Part shown: positions 13,685-22,270 of the stretch, in pieces
Layout: every line of letters starts with the position of its first letter
How positions within the stretch are numbered: position 1 is the stretch's first letter
Assembly (NCBI GenBank): GCA_016742275.1
Contig: JACVCD010000012.1
Coordinates: 87,479-151,478 of the forward strand
Direction: 5' to 3'
Origin: Gemmatimonadaceae bacterium
Lineage (GTDB): Bacteria; Gemmatimonadota; Gemmatimonadetes; Gemmatimonadales; Gemmatimonadaceae
DNA: 64,000 bases
Notes under the pieces: generated by a model
What the model was told of the DNA's origin: nothing
Seen by the model: only the letters and a program-made list of their open reading frames with translations
Databases searched by the model: none
Made by a program: the position numbers and the translations under genes

Positions 13685-14896
13685 GTGAGTGGCGCGCCGC
13701 GCCTCCTTTTTGTCACACACAACGTACCCCGGTTCACTGGGGACGCCGCGGGCTCGTTTGTCCTTCGCCTCGCCGTAGCGCTGCGTGATGCAGGAGCGCA
13801 CGTCGACATTCTTGCACCGGGCGCACCTGGACTCGCTGCGCATGACGAGCTCGAAGGCATCGACATCGAGCGTGTGGCGTACGCCCGCGACGACCATATG
13901 ACCCTCGCGTACACCGGCACAATGGCCGAAGCCGTGAAGGGCTCGTGGAGCGGTCGCCTGGCATTCATGCAGTTACTGTGGGCGATGCGGCGCGCCACTG
14001 CCCGTGCCGTCTCACGGGCACGTCGAGCGGGTACGCCATACGACGTGGTACATGTGCATTGGTGGTTTCCGTCGGGCCTCGCGCTGCTTGGACTCAGTGG
14101 TGCCACACTGCCGCCACGTGTCATCACCATGCACGGCTCCGATGTGCGATTGGGCGCCGGACTAGCTCCGGCACATCCGATCATGCGCGCGGTGCTCAAG
14201 GGCGCGGCAGTGCGCACCGCCGTGTCATCATGGCTTGCGGCTACTGCTTCACGCATTGCCGGAGTACCGGTCGATGTCTCACCGATGCCCGTCGACATCC
14301 GGCTGTTCGACGCGGCACATGCGCAGCCTGCCGCACGACGTGGCGTACTGTTCGTAGGTCGCCTGAATGCCCAGAAGGGCATCGGCGATCTACTCGAATC
14401 AATGGCCGCACCGCAATGTGCGCATCTTGCACTCGACATCGTTGGCGATGGCCCCGATGAACAGAGCCTTCGGGCGCGGGCCACCGCATTGGGTCTTGAT
14501 AAGCGAATCACCTGGCACGGCCGATTGTCGCAGCAGGATCTGGCACCGCGCTATCGTCAGGCAGAAGTCGTGGTCATTCCATCACGCGGCGAAGGACTCG
14601 GCCTCGTGGCAGTCGAAGCGCAGCTGTGCGGAACACCGGTCATTGCCTATGCGGATGCGGGGTTGCTTGACGTGGTGCAACCGGCACACGGCGGCACGCT
14701 GGTGCCTCCAGGCGACATTGCCGCACTGAGTTCGGCCATCGCCGCCGTGGTCAGTTCACATGATGTTGCCAACACACGCGGCGAATCAGCGCGTCAGCAC
14801 ATGTTGACCACTTTCTCACCGGCCGCTGTCGCTGAGCGATATCTTTCGCACTATGCAGTTGCCATCGGCGGGTCGCGCGTGGAGCGAACTGCCTGA
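13685..14896 (+). CDS. Glycosyltransferase family 4 (GT-B fold)
   Basis: 403 residues from a GTG immediately after the previous stop. The N-terminal half resembles the Glyco_transf_4 acceptor domain (LFVTHNVPRFTGDAAGSFVLRL). The C-terminal half is Glycos_transf_1: VLFVGRLNAQKGIGDLLE, LDIVGDGPDEQSLRARA, WHGRLSQQDLAPRY and the donor-binding VVIPSRGEGLGLVAVEAQLCGTPV, with the E-x7-E pattern. No signal peptide or membrane segment. Its start and end are fused to neighbouring genes, so it should work with the flippase-like and GT2 proteins on one glycan. Substrates unknown. Confidence 0.88.
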   Translation: MSGAPRLLFVTHNVPRFTGDAAGSFVLRLAVALRDAGAHVDILAPGAPGLAAHDELEGIDIERVAYARDDHMTLAYTGTMAEAVKGSWSGRLAFMQLLWAMRRATARAVSRARRAGTPYDVVHVHWWFPSGLALLGLSGATLPPRVITMHGSDVRLGAGLAPAHPIMRAVLKGAAVRTAVSSWLAATASRIAGVPVDVSPMPVDIRLFDAAHAQPAARRGVLFVGRLNAQKGIGDLLESMAAPQCAHLALDIVGDGPDEQSLRARATALGLDKRITWHGRLSQQDLAPRYRQAEVVVIPSRGEGLGLVAVEAQLCGTPVIAYADAGLLDVVQPAHGGTLVPPGDIAALSSAIAAVVSSHDVANTRGESARQHMLTTFSPAAVAERYLSHYAVAIGGSRVERTA

Positions 14897-15882
14897 TGCT
14901 CTCCACCGTGCTCCGCGTGATGCAGCGCCCCATCGTTCGCCTGATTCTGTTGCTGGCGACATTTGCGTTCATCGTGCTGGCACTGCGTGATCAGTGGAGC
15001 GAAGTCGCCGACGCATGGGCCACGCGCGAATTCGCGTGGGGCTGGATCACATTGTCGACGATCATCGTGTTATGCACATACGCCGCACTCATCCAGAGCT
15101 GGCGTATGCTTTTGTCTGGTTGGGGAGGACATCTCGGCTACTGGACCGCGACACGCATCTGGACCATTGCCAACCTGGGGCGATGGTTGCCTGGCAAGGT
15201 CTGGTCGATCGGTGCGCTCGGACTGATGGCGTCCCAGGAAGGAGTTTCAGGGGTGGCTGCCGCTGGCGCCTCGATCCTGGGCACCCTGCTCAATCTTGGT
15301 GCCGGTCTGGCCGTCGCCGTCATTTTCTCGGCCGACGGACTCGAAGCCATCGCTCCGGGCTTTCGTGTTGTGTCGATTCTGGCGGCCGTTGGGTTTGTTG
15401 CCGGTATCGTGGTCTTGCCGCGTCTGCTTCCTGTGCTACTCAACGCATTTGCGCGTTGGCGCGGTCTTCCGCTGCCCGCCCAGCACCTCACGGCACGTCA
15501 GATCTGGCTGGCGACATCGATCAATGTGTTCTCATGGCTCGCATACGGGATTGCCTTTGCGCTTTTTGCCAAAGGTGTGACCCCCCGTATCAGTAGCGAT
15601 CCGCTGTTGTTCATCGCAGTTTTCTCGGCTTCCTACCTCGTGGGATTTTTGGCCCTCTTTTCTCCTGGAGGACTGGGATTTCGCGAGCTAGCGTTGGGAG
15701 GCATGCTGGTTGGACTCGGTATGTCGGGGCAGGGTGATGCCGCCATTCTGAGTGCAACGTCCCGTATCTGGCTCACTGTGCTCGAAGTGGTCCCGGGTAT
15801 CGTGGGATTGTTCACTTTGTCTCCATCGCAGCGAGCGGTTCTGAGCCGTTCGCACGCACCTTCGGAAAAAGTCGGCAGATAG
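14896..15882 (+). CDS. Lysylphosphatidylglycerol synthase-type transmembrane protein (flippase-like)
   Basis: 328 residues with about eight hydrophobic segments, matching the LPG_synthase_TM (UPF0104) family, which includes the MprF flippase domain and proteins found beside glycosyltransferases. Characteristic stretches are LGRWLPGKVWSIGALGLMASQEGV and SPGGLGFRELALGGML. No aminoacyl-transferase domain follows, so it is not an MprF synthase. It shares one base with the GT4 gene before it (TGATG). Role in lipid or lipid-linked sugar translocation is inferred from context. Confidence 0.83.
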   Translation: MLSTVLRVMQRPIVRLILLLATFAFIVLALRDQWSEVADAWATREFAWGWITLSTIIVLCTYAALIQSWRMLLSGWGGHLGYWTATRIWTIANLGRWLPGKVWSIGALGLMASQEGVSGVAAAGASILGTLLNLGAGLAVAVIFSADGLEAIAPGFRVVSILAAVGFVAGIVVLPRLLPVLLNAFARWRGLPLPAQHLTARQIWLATSINVFSWLAYGIAFALFAKGVTPRISSDPLLFIAVFSASYLVGFLALFSPGGLGFRELALGGMLVGLGMSGQGDAAILSATSRIWLTVLEVVPGIVGLFTLSPSQRAVLSRSHAPSEKVGR

Positions 15883-15929
15883 AGCGCGATCGCCGCGCCG
15901 AGTCTGTCTTCACGCACTCCTCGAGATTC

Positions 15930-18389
15930 ATGGCCCGATCCGACGCGTCGCAAAACACGCCGCCGGCCCCGCGACTTCCGCTCCTCTGGGGCGCCGCGGT
16001 GTGTTTCTTTGCCACCCTGCTGCTGGCTTGGCCTGCGCTGGGCGGTGCGTTCCTGGTCAACCCCAATAGCGACCAGTACATCGCGGGCTATTCCTTTCGT
16101 GAGTTCGCCGCGCAGTCGTTGCGCGACGGGCAAGGGTTCCCTTTGTGGAATCCCTATCAGTTCGGAGGCATGCCGTACGTCGCGGCCATGCACGGCGACA
16201 TTTTCTATCCGACCTTCCTGCTGCGCATGATTTTCCCCACCGACGTCGCCATGACGTGGGGGTTCATCATTCACACGGTGTTGGCCGGATTCTTTACGGT
16301 CGGCTTTCTGCGCGCGGCTGGGGTACGGTTTCAGGCCGCCATCGTTGGTGGCGTAGCCTATTTGCTGAGTGGCGCGATCGCGTCGTACCCGTCGCCTGGT
16401 CACGACGGCAAGCTGTTTGTAAGTGCACTGCTACCGGCCGCCCTATGGGCTCTCGTGCGCGGTATGCGTGATGGACGTCGTTCGGCCTGGGGGGCCTTGG
16501 CCGTCATTGTTGGTCTGGCGGTGTTGTCGCCTCACCCGCAGCTGCTGCAGTACATGCTGCTCACCACGGGTGCATTTGCGCTGTGGTTGGCGTTGGCGCC
16601 AAATGCATTGGCTCAGGACTCGAACGCTCCCGTTACGCCTGTTACTCCAGTAGCAACGCCGGCAGCTCCGTTTCAGTGGAAGCGTCTCGCCCTCGCACTC
16701 GGCGCCGTGATTATTGGCGGTGCCATGGGCGCCATTCAGTATCTGCCCGTGCGCGAATATGTACCGTGGTCACCACGCGCCGGTGGAAAGGGCTACGACT
16801 ACGCCACGAGTTTTTCGTTTCCGCTCGAAGAAACGATCAACATGTACCTCCCGCAGTTCTCCGGTATCCTCAACAACTACTGGGGACGCAACGGCATCCA
16901 TTTCCACAGTGAATACGTCGGTGCCAGCGTTCTGGTACTCGCGTTTTTTGCGTTCGGCGGTGGGCTGCTCAACCGCAATCGCAAGCATTCGTGGTTCTGG
17001 CTTGGTGCGTTGATTGTTTCGCTGCTGTGGGCGTGGGGCGGCAACACACCGTTCTATCAGTTGGTCTACGCTCTGGTGCCAGGCTCCAAGTTCTTCCGCG
17101 CGCCCAGCACCATTCTCTATGTCGTATCGTTCTCCATCGCAGTGCTTGCGGCGTTTGGCGCCGAGCGTGTACTGGCCGGGAAGGGGACCATTCGCTATGC
17201 GGCCATGTGGGGTGGCGTTGCCCTGATAATTGCGGCATTGGCGACCACCGGCGCGTTCACCAATCTCGCCTTCTCGATTCTGGGCGATCAGCGTGGCGAC
17301 GCCATTCAGGCCAACGCCACCAATATCGTAGTTGGTGCATGGCGCTCGACCCTTGCCGTCTTTGCCACATTGGCGCTGCTCGTCATGGCAGCGCGAGGAT
17401 TGATCAAGCCGATTATCGCTGGCTGGGCCCTAACGGCGATAGTAGCACTCGACCTCTGGAGTGTATCTCGAAACTACTGGAGCTTCTCGGCACCGGCATC
17501 TGAGCTGTATGCCGAAGACGACATCATCCGGTTTCTCAAGAATGCTCCCGAGCCTTCGCGCGTGATCGCCATCCCGCTCGGTGACAATCTCGCCTCACAC
17601 GACCCGTTTATTCTGGGTGATGCGCTCATGGCGCATGGCGTCCGTGGTGTGTTGGGTTATCACGGCAACGAGCTTGGTCGCTTCCAGGAGCTGTACGGGA
17701 AGGCCGAAGGATTTGCCTCGCTCGCCAATCCCAACTTCTGGTCGCTCACCAACAGCCGGTACTTCCTCACCAACGCTCCCGGTCTTCCGTTCCAGGGTGC
17801 CAAGCTCGTGGCGGGCCCGGTGCGCAATGCCGCGGGAACCATGACGTTCCTGTATGAACTGCCCGGTGATCACCCCGCAGCCTGGGTGGCACCTATGCGC
17901 GTCAAGCTCGACGACGCCACGGCTAAGGCCACGGTTCTGAATCCGCTGTTCGATGTGAAGCGCGTGGCAATCTTCGATACCAGCGCCACGATCGAAGCGC
18001 AGCCCGTCAATTCACCGCTGCCAGAGCCAGTGCCCTTCCGGGTGCAGATCTCACGTTATGCACCAGGTGCCATCGACCTCACCCTCGATGGACCGGCACC
18101 TGCCGGCAGCGCCCTTGTCGTCTCCGAGAACTACTACCCGGGCTGGACGGCTACTGTAGATGGGAAGCCTGCATCCACAGCACGCGCGGATTTCACGTTG
18201 ATCGGAGTCGAGTTGCCAACTGGCGCCAAGTCGGTCCAACTGCGCTTCGACAGCGCTCCGTATCAGACAGGCAAACTCGTTACTTTGCTGGCACTTGGCG
18301 CGGCACTGCTCTGGTGGATTCTGGGGGCGGTGCTTGATCGTCGAAACTCGGCAAGTGGCGCAGCGGCAACTTCAGGGACGACGGCGTGA
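15930..18389 (+). CDS. YfhO-like polytopic membrane protein, putative GT-C type glycosyltransferase
   Basis: 819 residues with some 12-13 hydrophobic segments followed by a soluble C-terminal region (about 540-790) and one last hydrophobic segment. The first loop contains NPNSDQYIAGYSFREF and GQGFPLWNPYQFGGMPYVAAMHGDIFYP, the pattern of bacterial YfhO/DUF6541-like membrane proteins, some of which are linked to lipoteichoic acid glycosylation. A soluble motif SENYYPGWTATVDGKPA is also typical. The stop overlaps the DPM1-like gene (GTGA), which suggests that gene makes the polyprenyl-phosphate sugar donor used here. Function inferred. Confidence 0.75.
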   Translation: MARSDASQNTPPAPRLPLLWGAAVCFFATLLLAWPALGGAFLVNPNSDQYIAGYSFREFAAQSLRDGQGFPLWNPYQFGGMPYVAAMHGDIFYPTFLLRMIFPTDVAMTWGFIIHTVLAGFFTVGFLRAAGVRFQAAIVGGVAYLLSGAIASYPSPGHDGKLFVSALLPAALWALVRGMRDGRRSAWGALAVIVGLAVLSPHPQLLQYMLLTTGAFALWLALAPNALAQDSNAPVTPVTPVATPAAPFQWKRLALALGAVIIGGAMGAIQYLPVREYVPWSPRAGGKGYDYATSFSFPLEETINMYLPQFSGILNNYWGRNGIHFHSEYVGASVLVLAFFAFGGGLLNRNRKHSWFWLGALIVSLLWAWGGNTPFYQLVYALVPGSKFFRAPSTILYVVSFSIAVLAAFGAERVLAGKGTIRYAAMWGGVALIIAALATTGAFTNLAFSILGDQRGDAIQANATNIVVGAWRSTLAVFATLALLVMAARGLIKPIIAGWALTAIVALDLWSVSRNYWSFSAPASELYAEDDIIRFLKNAPEPSRVIAIPLGDNLASHDPFILGDALMAHGVRGVLGYHGNELGRFQELYGKAEGFASLANPNFWSLTNSRYFLTNAPGLPFQGAKLVAGPVRNAAGTMTFLYELPGDHPAAWVAPMRVKLDDATAKATVLNPLFDVKRVAIFDTSATIEAQPVNSPLPEPVPFRVQISRYAPGAIDLTLDGPAPAGSALVVSENYYPGWTATVDGKPASTARADFTLIGVELPTGAKSVQLRFDSAPYQTGKLVTLLALGAALLWWILGAVLDRRNSASGAAATSGTTA

Positions 18390-19147
18390 CACGAATGAAG
18401 ACTCCAGCGCGTGGTGCGCTGGCGTTGGGTGAACGGGGCATTGTCATCGTGCCCACGTACAACGAGAGCGAGAACATCACGCGCATCGTGCCGCAGATCC
18501 TCGACCAGGATCCGCGGCTTGAGGTGTTGATCGTTGACGACAATTCGCCGGATGGCACGGGCCAGTTGGCCGACGCCCTGGCCGAAGATGATCAGCGCGT
18601 GCACGTGCTTCATCGTCCCGGCAAAGAAGGTCTTGGTCGCGCGTATCTCGCCGGCTTCAGATGGGCGCTTGAGCGCGACTATTCGTACGTGTTCGAAATG
18701 GACGCGGACTTCTCCCACGATCCGCGCCATCTACCGGAGTTTCTGGCCGCCGTACGAGACAAAGATCTCGTGCTTGGCTCGCGGTATCGCGATGGCAAGG
18801 TCACCGTGGTCAACTGGCCGATCGCGCGCTTGATGCTTTCATACGGTGCCAATATCTACGCGCGTGCCGTGACTGGTATGCGATTGGGCGATGGAACCGG
18901 TGGCTTCAAGTGCTTCCGCCGCGAAGTGCTTGCCGCCATCCCGCTCGACCAGGTCCGCTCCAACGGCTACGCCTTTCAGATCGAGATGAGCTTCCGCGCA
19001 TGGAAGAAGGGATTTCGCATCGCCGAGATTCCCATCGTTTTCCATGACCGCACCGAGGGTGAATCAAAGATGTCCAAGGGCATCGTTCGCGAAGCGATCT
19101 GGATGGTATGGCGTCTCCGTTGGTGGGCCATGACGGGGCAGGTATGA
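18386..19147 (+). CDS. Polyprenol monophosphomannose synthase-like glycosyltransferase (GT2)
   Basis: 253 residues; catalytic DPM1-like GT2 domain without C-terminal membrane helices. Motifs: IVPTYNESENITRIVPQIL, LIVDDNSPDGTG, FEMDADFSHDPRHLP (metal-binding DAD) and VTGMRLGDGTGGFKCFRREVL. Members transfer mannose or glucose from a nucleotide sugar to polyprenyl phosphate. The GTG start at 18386 overlaps the YfhO-like stop; ATG 18395 is a possible alternative. Overlaps dapF by four bases. Confidence 0.87.
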   Translation: MTRMKTPARGALALGERGIVIVPTYNESENITRIVPQILDQDPRLEVLIVDDNSPDGTGQLADALAEDDQRVHVLHRPGKEGLGRAYLAGFRWALERDYSYVFEMDADFSHDPRHLPEFLAAVRDKDLVLGSRYRDGKVTVVNWPIARLMLSYGANIYARAVTGMRLGDGTGGFKCFRREVLAAIPLDQVRSNGYAFQIEMSFRAWKKGFRIAEIPIVFHDRTEGESKMSKGIVREAIWMVWRLRWWAMTGQV

Positions 19148-19995
19148 GCGCTTCTCTGAAGGGGCTGCCTTTCGCCAAGATGACGGGATCGGGCAATGAT
19201 TTCGTCTTCTTCGATGGACGAGTGGTGCCGCTTCCATTGGTGACAACACCTGAAGCGATCACTCGTATCTGCAACAGGTACAACGGTATAGGCGCCGACG
19301 GTGTTGTCGTGCTCGAACCAATCATGTCGGGCGCCGATGTTCAGATCCACTACTACAACAGTGATGGATCGCCGGCCGACCTCTGTGGTAACGCCACTCT
19401 ATGTTCGACCGCGTTGTCGGCTGAGCTGGGCCTGGCGCAATCATCAGGTATGCAGTTGCTGACAGGAGCCGGACTCATCAATAGCCGAGTCGCTTCTCCT
19501 GTCGGTTTACCAGAGATCGATCTCCAGCCGGTTACAGACATTCGGGGGGCCATGCCCATCGAATTGGGCCCAGGTGAGGAGCGGGTGGGGTTCTCCATTG
19601 CCGGCATTCCGCACCTGGTTGTTCTGGCAGCCGACGCGGAAGTCATTGATCTGGCGGCTCGAGGACCGGGGCTTCGCTGGCATCCCAGCACCGGGGAAAG
19701 GGGCGCAAACGTGAATTGGGTGTCGCCACTTCCAGATGGTCGTTGGCGTTATCGCACGTTCGAGCGCGGTGTCGAAGGCGAAACCTTGGCTTGCGGAACT
19801 GGTGCAGTGGCTACGGCCATATTGCTGGTGCACTGGGGACTGGCCTCACTGCCAACCGTGACCCTGCAGACCAGCAGCGGTCGGGACGTCCGAGTGAGCC
19901 TCTCGGAGGTGGGTAGTGGCAACGCGGGATACGCGCCAACGCTGAGCGGAGAAGGTCGAATCGTATTCCGCGGTAACATCGGCGATCTCGGCTAA
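19144..19995 (+). CDS. dapF: Diaminopimelate epimerase
   Basis: Interconverts LL- and meso-diaminopimelate for lysine and peptidoglycan. 283 residues from an ATG that overlaps the previous stop (ATGA); an earlier in-frame ATG at 19108 would lie inside the upstream gene. The two catalytic cysteines are Cys87 in CGNATLC and Cys217 in LACGTGAVATA. Substrate contacts include KMTGSGNDF and YNSDGSPADLCGN. The first cysteine motif reads GNATLC rather than the common GNGxRC, a mild divergence. It is the last gene before the terminus region and is followed by a strong terminator. Confidence 0.93.
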   Translation: MSASLKGLPFAKMTGSGNDFVFFDGRVVPLPLVTTPEAITRICNRYNGIGADGVVVLEPIMSGADVQIHYYNSDGSPADLCGNATLCSTALSAELGLAQSSGMQLLTGAGLINSRVASPVGLPEIDLQPVTDIRGAMPIELGPGEERVGFSIAGIPHLVVLAADAEVIDLAARGPGLRWHPSTGERGANVNWVSPLPDGRWRYRTFERGVEGETLACGTGAVATAILLVHWGLASLPTVTLQTSSGRDVRVSLSEVGSGNAGYAPTLSGEGRIVFRGNIGDLG

Positions 19996-20043
19996 ACTGG
20001 CTCCACGTCGTTCTTTCCCGAACTGACAATTTGTACTGCCCAC

Positions 20044-20078
20044 ATGGCGGCTCACACGTGAGTCGCCATTTCTTGTTT
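20044..20078 (+). terminator. Rho-independent terminator after dapF
   Basis: An 11-bp stem (20044-20054 with 20059-20069, one G-T wobble) closes a four-base CACG loop and is followed by the T-rich tract TTTCTTGTTT. It lies 48 bases after the dapF stop and should end transcription of the rightward block before the dif-like site. Confidence 0.8.
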
Positions 20079-20241
20079 GTCAATGTGGACAGGTGGACAG
20101 TCTGAGGATTTCGTGAGCGACCGGCAACGCCACACATCTCGAGACATGGTTTAAGTCTAACACTGGCAATTGTTTACACCTTGCCAGCTGAAACAGAGAA
20201 GATTTCCACGCGGGTTTTTCCCACACTTATCCACCATGGTT

Positions 20242-20269
20242 TGTTTACATAACATGTATTATACGCACT
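20242..20269 (-). other. dif: dif-like chromosome dimer resolution site
   Basis: 28 bases with dif architecture. Read on the - strand: XerC-type arm AGTGCGTATAA, six-base centre TACATG, XerD-type arm TTATGTAAACA. From memory of published sites, the XerC arm matches E. coli GGTGCGCATAA at 9 of 11 positions and the XerD arm matches B. subtilis TTATGTAAACT at 10 of 11. It lies exactly where the two transcription blocks converge, between two terminators, as expected of a replication terminus. XerCD/FtsK would recombine sister chromosomes here. Motif and context are seen; function is inferred. Confidence 0.85.
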
Positions 20270-20359
20270 AAAAGCAAAGAAACTAAGACAAGACTGCCCT
20301 TTATATGTCCGCTTACTGACCCATTACTGCTGGACTGATTTCTGCAGCATTCAGCATAG

Positions 20360-20388
20360 AAAAACGGCCCGATCATCGACCGGGCCGT
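20360..20388 (-). terminator. Rho-independent terminator of the TPR membrane protein gene
   Basis: A perfect 8-bp GC-rich stem (20364-20371 with 20381-20388), a nine-base loop and, on the - strand, a run of five T. It is 40 bases beyond the stop of the TPR gene and ends the leftward block just before the dif-like site. Confidence 0.85.
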
Positions 20389-20427
20389 TCGTCAATCAGA
20401 TCAGACGAGCGATGAAAGACAATCCGC

Positions 20428-21093
20428 TCAAGGCTGCTTACCAGCAAGCTCGCCAAGCCGCACCTGGGCTTCCTGCTGAGCCTGCGATCCTTCCAACTGG
20501 GCCAGCGCTTCCCAGATCGTCTTGGCTTCCGCGCCCTTTCCTGCAGCCATCAGACTGCGAGCCTGCGACGCCTGAAAGGTCTGCTTCTCGGTCGGAAAGC
20601 TCGTGGCATCGGCAGCCTTGCCGTATGCCTCGGCAGCCTTGGCGAAGTCACCCTTGAGCTCGTAGCCGCTGGCGATCATGGCGTTGATGCTCGGCTTGAA
20701 GTCGGCACTTGCCGATCCCAGGGCCTTTTCGAGTCCCTTGATCCCATCGTCGTACTTCTTCTGCTCGTACTGGACCTGGGCCAGCATCAGCACTGCCTGC
20801 TGCCCCGAGGCCGTACTGCCGAAGCGATCTACGACCTTCGAAAGCGCGCTCTCGGCTTCGGTGAACTTCCCCTCGACGAATGGCTGCTGCGCCGTATACA
20901 GCGCCGCTGAAGCCTTTTCGCGGGTCGACGCCGTCGTACTGCGATAGACGAAGATCGCGGCAGCGGCGATGGCGGCTCCACCGAGCACCATGGCGATCGG
21001 CTTGCTGTTCATCTGCAACCAGTTCGTGAACGACTCGATCGGATCGTCGCTCAGAGAGGCCGAAGAGCCTGCGGTACGGGGCGCCTGCGCCAT
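20428..21093 (-). CDS. Membrane-anchored tetratricopeptide-repeat protein (YfgM-like)
   Basis: 221 residues from ATG 21093. Residues about 30-52 form one transmembrane helix (PIAMVLGGAAIAAAAIFVYR). After it come helical TPR-like repeats (YTAQQPFVEGKFTEAESAL, VLMLAQVQYEQKKYDDGIKGL, MIASGYELKGDFAKAAEAYG, RSLMAAGKGAEAKTIWEAL). This matches the YfgM/TPR_21 layout, whose E. coli member works with the Sec translocon periplasmic chaperones. The frame remains open upstream into the tRNA gene, so the later ATG is chosen. No partner genes beside it. Confidence 0.75.
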   Translation of the reverse strand: MAQAPRTAGSSASLSDDPIESFTNWLQMNSKPIAMVLGGAAIAAAAIFVYRSTTASTREKASAALYTAQQPFVEGKFTEAESALSKVVDRFGSTASGQQAVLMLAQVQYEQKKYDDGIKGLEKALGSASADFKPSINAMIASGYELKGDFAKAAEAYGKAADATSFPTEKQTFQASQARSLMAAGKGAEAKTIWEALAQLEGSQAQQEAQVRLGELAGKQP

Positions 21094-21229
21094 GCGAATT
21101 GCCAACGGTAAGGAGGAGGACAAAGGAAACGGCGGGCGCGCACGCAAGGTGCTCGCCCAGCCATTACCGGCCAGTCTTGAAACATAGCGAAGCCAGGGGC
21201 AAGTGGGCACCCGCTTCGCACCGCAAAAA

Positions 21230-21304
<75 letters not shown>

Positions 21305-21353
21305 AGCCCTCTGTGGCAATAACTTATGAAACGTCGACCATTTGTGAAGCCGA

Positions 21354-21935
21354 TCAATACGCGGTGAGTGCGCGTACCGGATGCGATACGGCAGATCGCC
21401 CATTCAGAAATGTCAGCTCCATCAGCACGCTGACCGCCACCACCTGGGCTCCGAGCCGCTCGACGAGCCGACATGCGGCCGCCGCAGTGCCACCGGTCGC
21501 GAGCACATCGTCAACAATTAAAACCCGGGGAGTCCCACCAGCTGGCGAAGCGAATGCGTCGCGGTGGATCTCGATCACATCTTCCCGATACTCGAGTGCA
21601 TAGGATTCGCGCTCAACCTGCCACGGCAGCTTGCCCGGCTTGCGCACGGGGACAAATGCCGCGCCCAGCAGCAACGCGATGGGTGTACCGAAGAGAAATC
21701 CACGGCTCTCGATACCCACCACATGTGTGATGTCCTTGGCAGCGTACGGACGTGCCATCGCCGCCACCACGTGCCTGAGAAGCACGGGATCAGCCAATAC
21801 CGGTGTGATGTCCTTGAAGAGAATCCCCGGTGTCGGGAAGTCCGGCACATCACGCACGGCGGCACGAATTCTCGAATCGAGTGTTTCCGACGGCTCGCGG
21901 GATGACTCGTCGAATGGCGGCATGGAATCGGTCAT
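21354..21935 (-). CDS. apt: Adenine phosphoribosyltransferase
   Basis: Salvages adenine with PRPP to AMP. 193 residues. The PRPP-binding loop is VLIVDDVLATGGTAAA, and the family N-terminal features FPTPGILFKDITPVL, GIESRGFLFGTPIA and the flexible hood RKPGKLPWQVERESYALEY are all present. It lies 17 bases after acyP in the same direction. Start ATG 21935 gives about ten residues more than the E. coli protein; ATG 21923 is possible. Confidence 0.95.
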   Translation of the reverse strand: MTDSMPPFDESSREPSETLDSRIRAAVRDVPDFPTPGILFKDITPVLADPVLLRHVVAAMARPYAAKDITHVVGIESRGFLFGTPIALLLGAAFVPVRKPGKLPWQVERESYALEYREDVIEIHRDAFASPAGGTPRVLIVDDVLATGGTAAAACRLVERLGAQVVAVSVLMELTFLNGRSAVSHPVRALTAY

Positions 21936-21952
21936 GCCGAAGTATGGCGCGT

Positions 21953-22234
21953 CTATCGCATCACTGCGAAGGGGAGCGGCAAGTCTTCAAGCAATGAGGG
22001 CCCCGCTGGTTCCACACGCACCAGATCAACTCGCGATCCAGCGGGTCCTTCCTGCAGCACCGCCTCGAACTCGTCGAGGATTCCGGCCAGACCTGCGGCA
22101 ACGGCGCGCACGGTACCATCCGGTTCATTTCGTACCCAACCACGCAGCCCACGCCGACGGGCCTGTTCGCGTGTAAACCAGCGAAAGCCGACCCCCTGCA
22201 CCACGCCTTCCACCACGTAGCTGCGTATCAGCAT
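21953..22234 (-). CDS. acyP: Acylphosphatase
   Basis: Small enzyme (93 residues) hydrolysing carboxyl-phosphate bonds. The signature VEGVVQGVGFRWFTREQARRRGLRGWVRNEPDGTVRAVAAG contains the catalytic Arg (GFRWF) and Asn (VRNEPDG). Length and fold order match the family. Placed between the acidic hypothetical protein gene and apt; no regulatory signal seen. Confidence 0.93.
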   Translation of the reverse strand: MLIRSYVVEGVVQGVGFRWFTREQARRRGLRGWVRNEPDGTVRAVAAGLAGILDEFEAVLQEGPAGSRVDLVRVEPAGPSLLEDLPLPFAVMR

Positions 22235-22270
22235 CGGAAGGCTGCATCCATGTGCTGCGTGAGCTGACGG

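Larger units (their letters stand above)
19996..20427. other. Convergent intergenic region (terminus region)
   Basis: 432 bases with no credible gene. It is noticeably AT-rich compared with its surroundings, mainly from 20,150 to 20,360. It holds a + strand terminator after dapF, the dif-like site and a - strand terminator after the TPR gene. A single DnaA-box-like TTATCCACC (20228-20236) lies just left of the dif-like site. Confidence 0.85.

Noticed and set aside
20228..20236. DnaA-box-like TTATCCACC in the AT-rich gap, suggesting an origin of replication
   Set aside because: Only one near-match, no box cluster, no dnaA, dnaN or gyrB nearby, and genes converge here when they should diverge from an origin.
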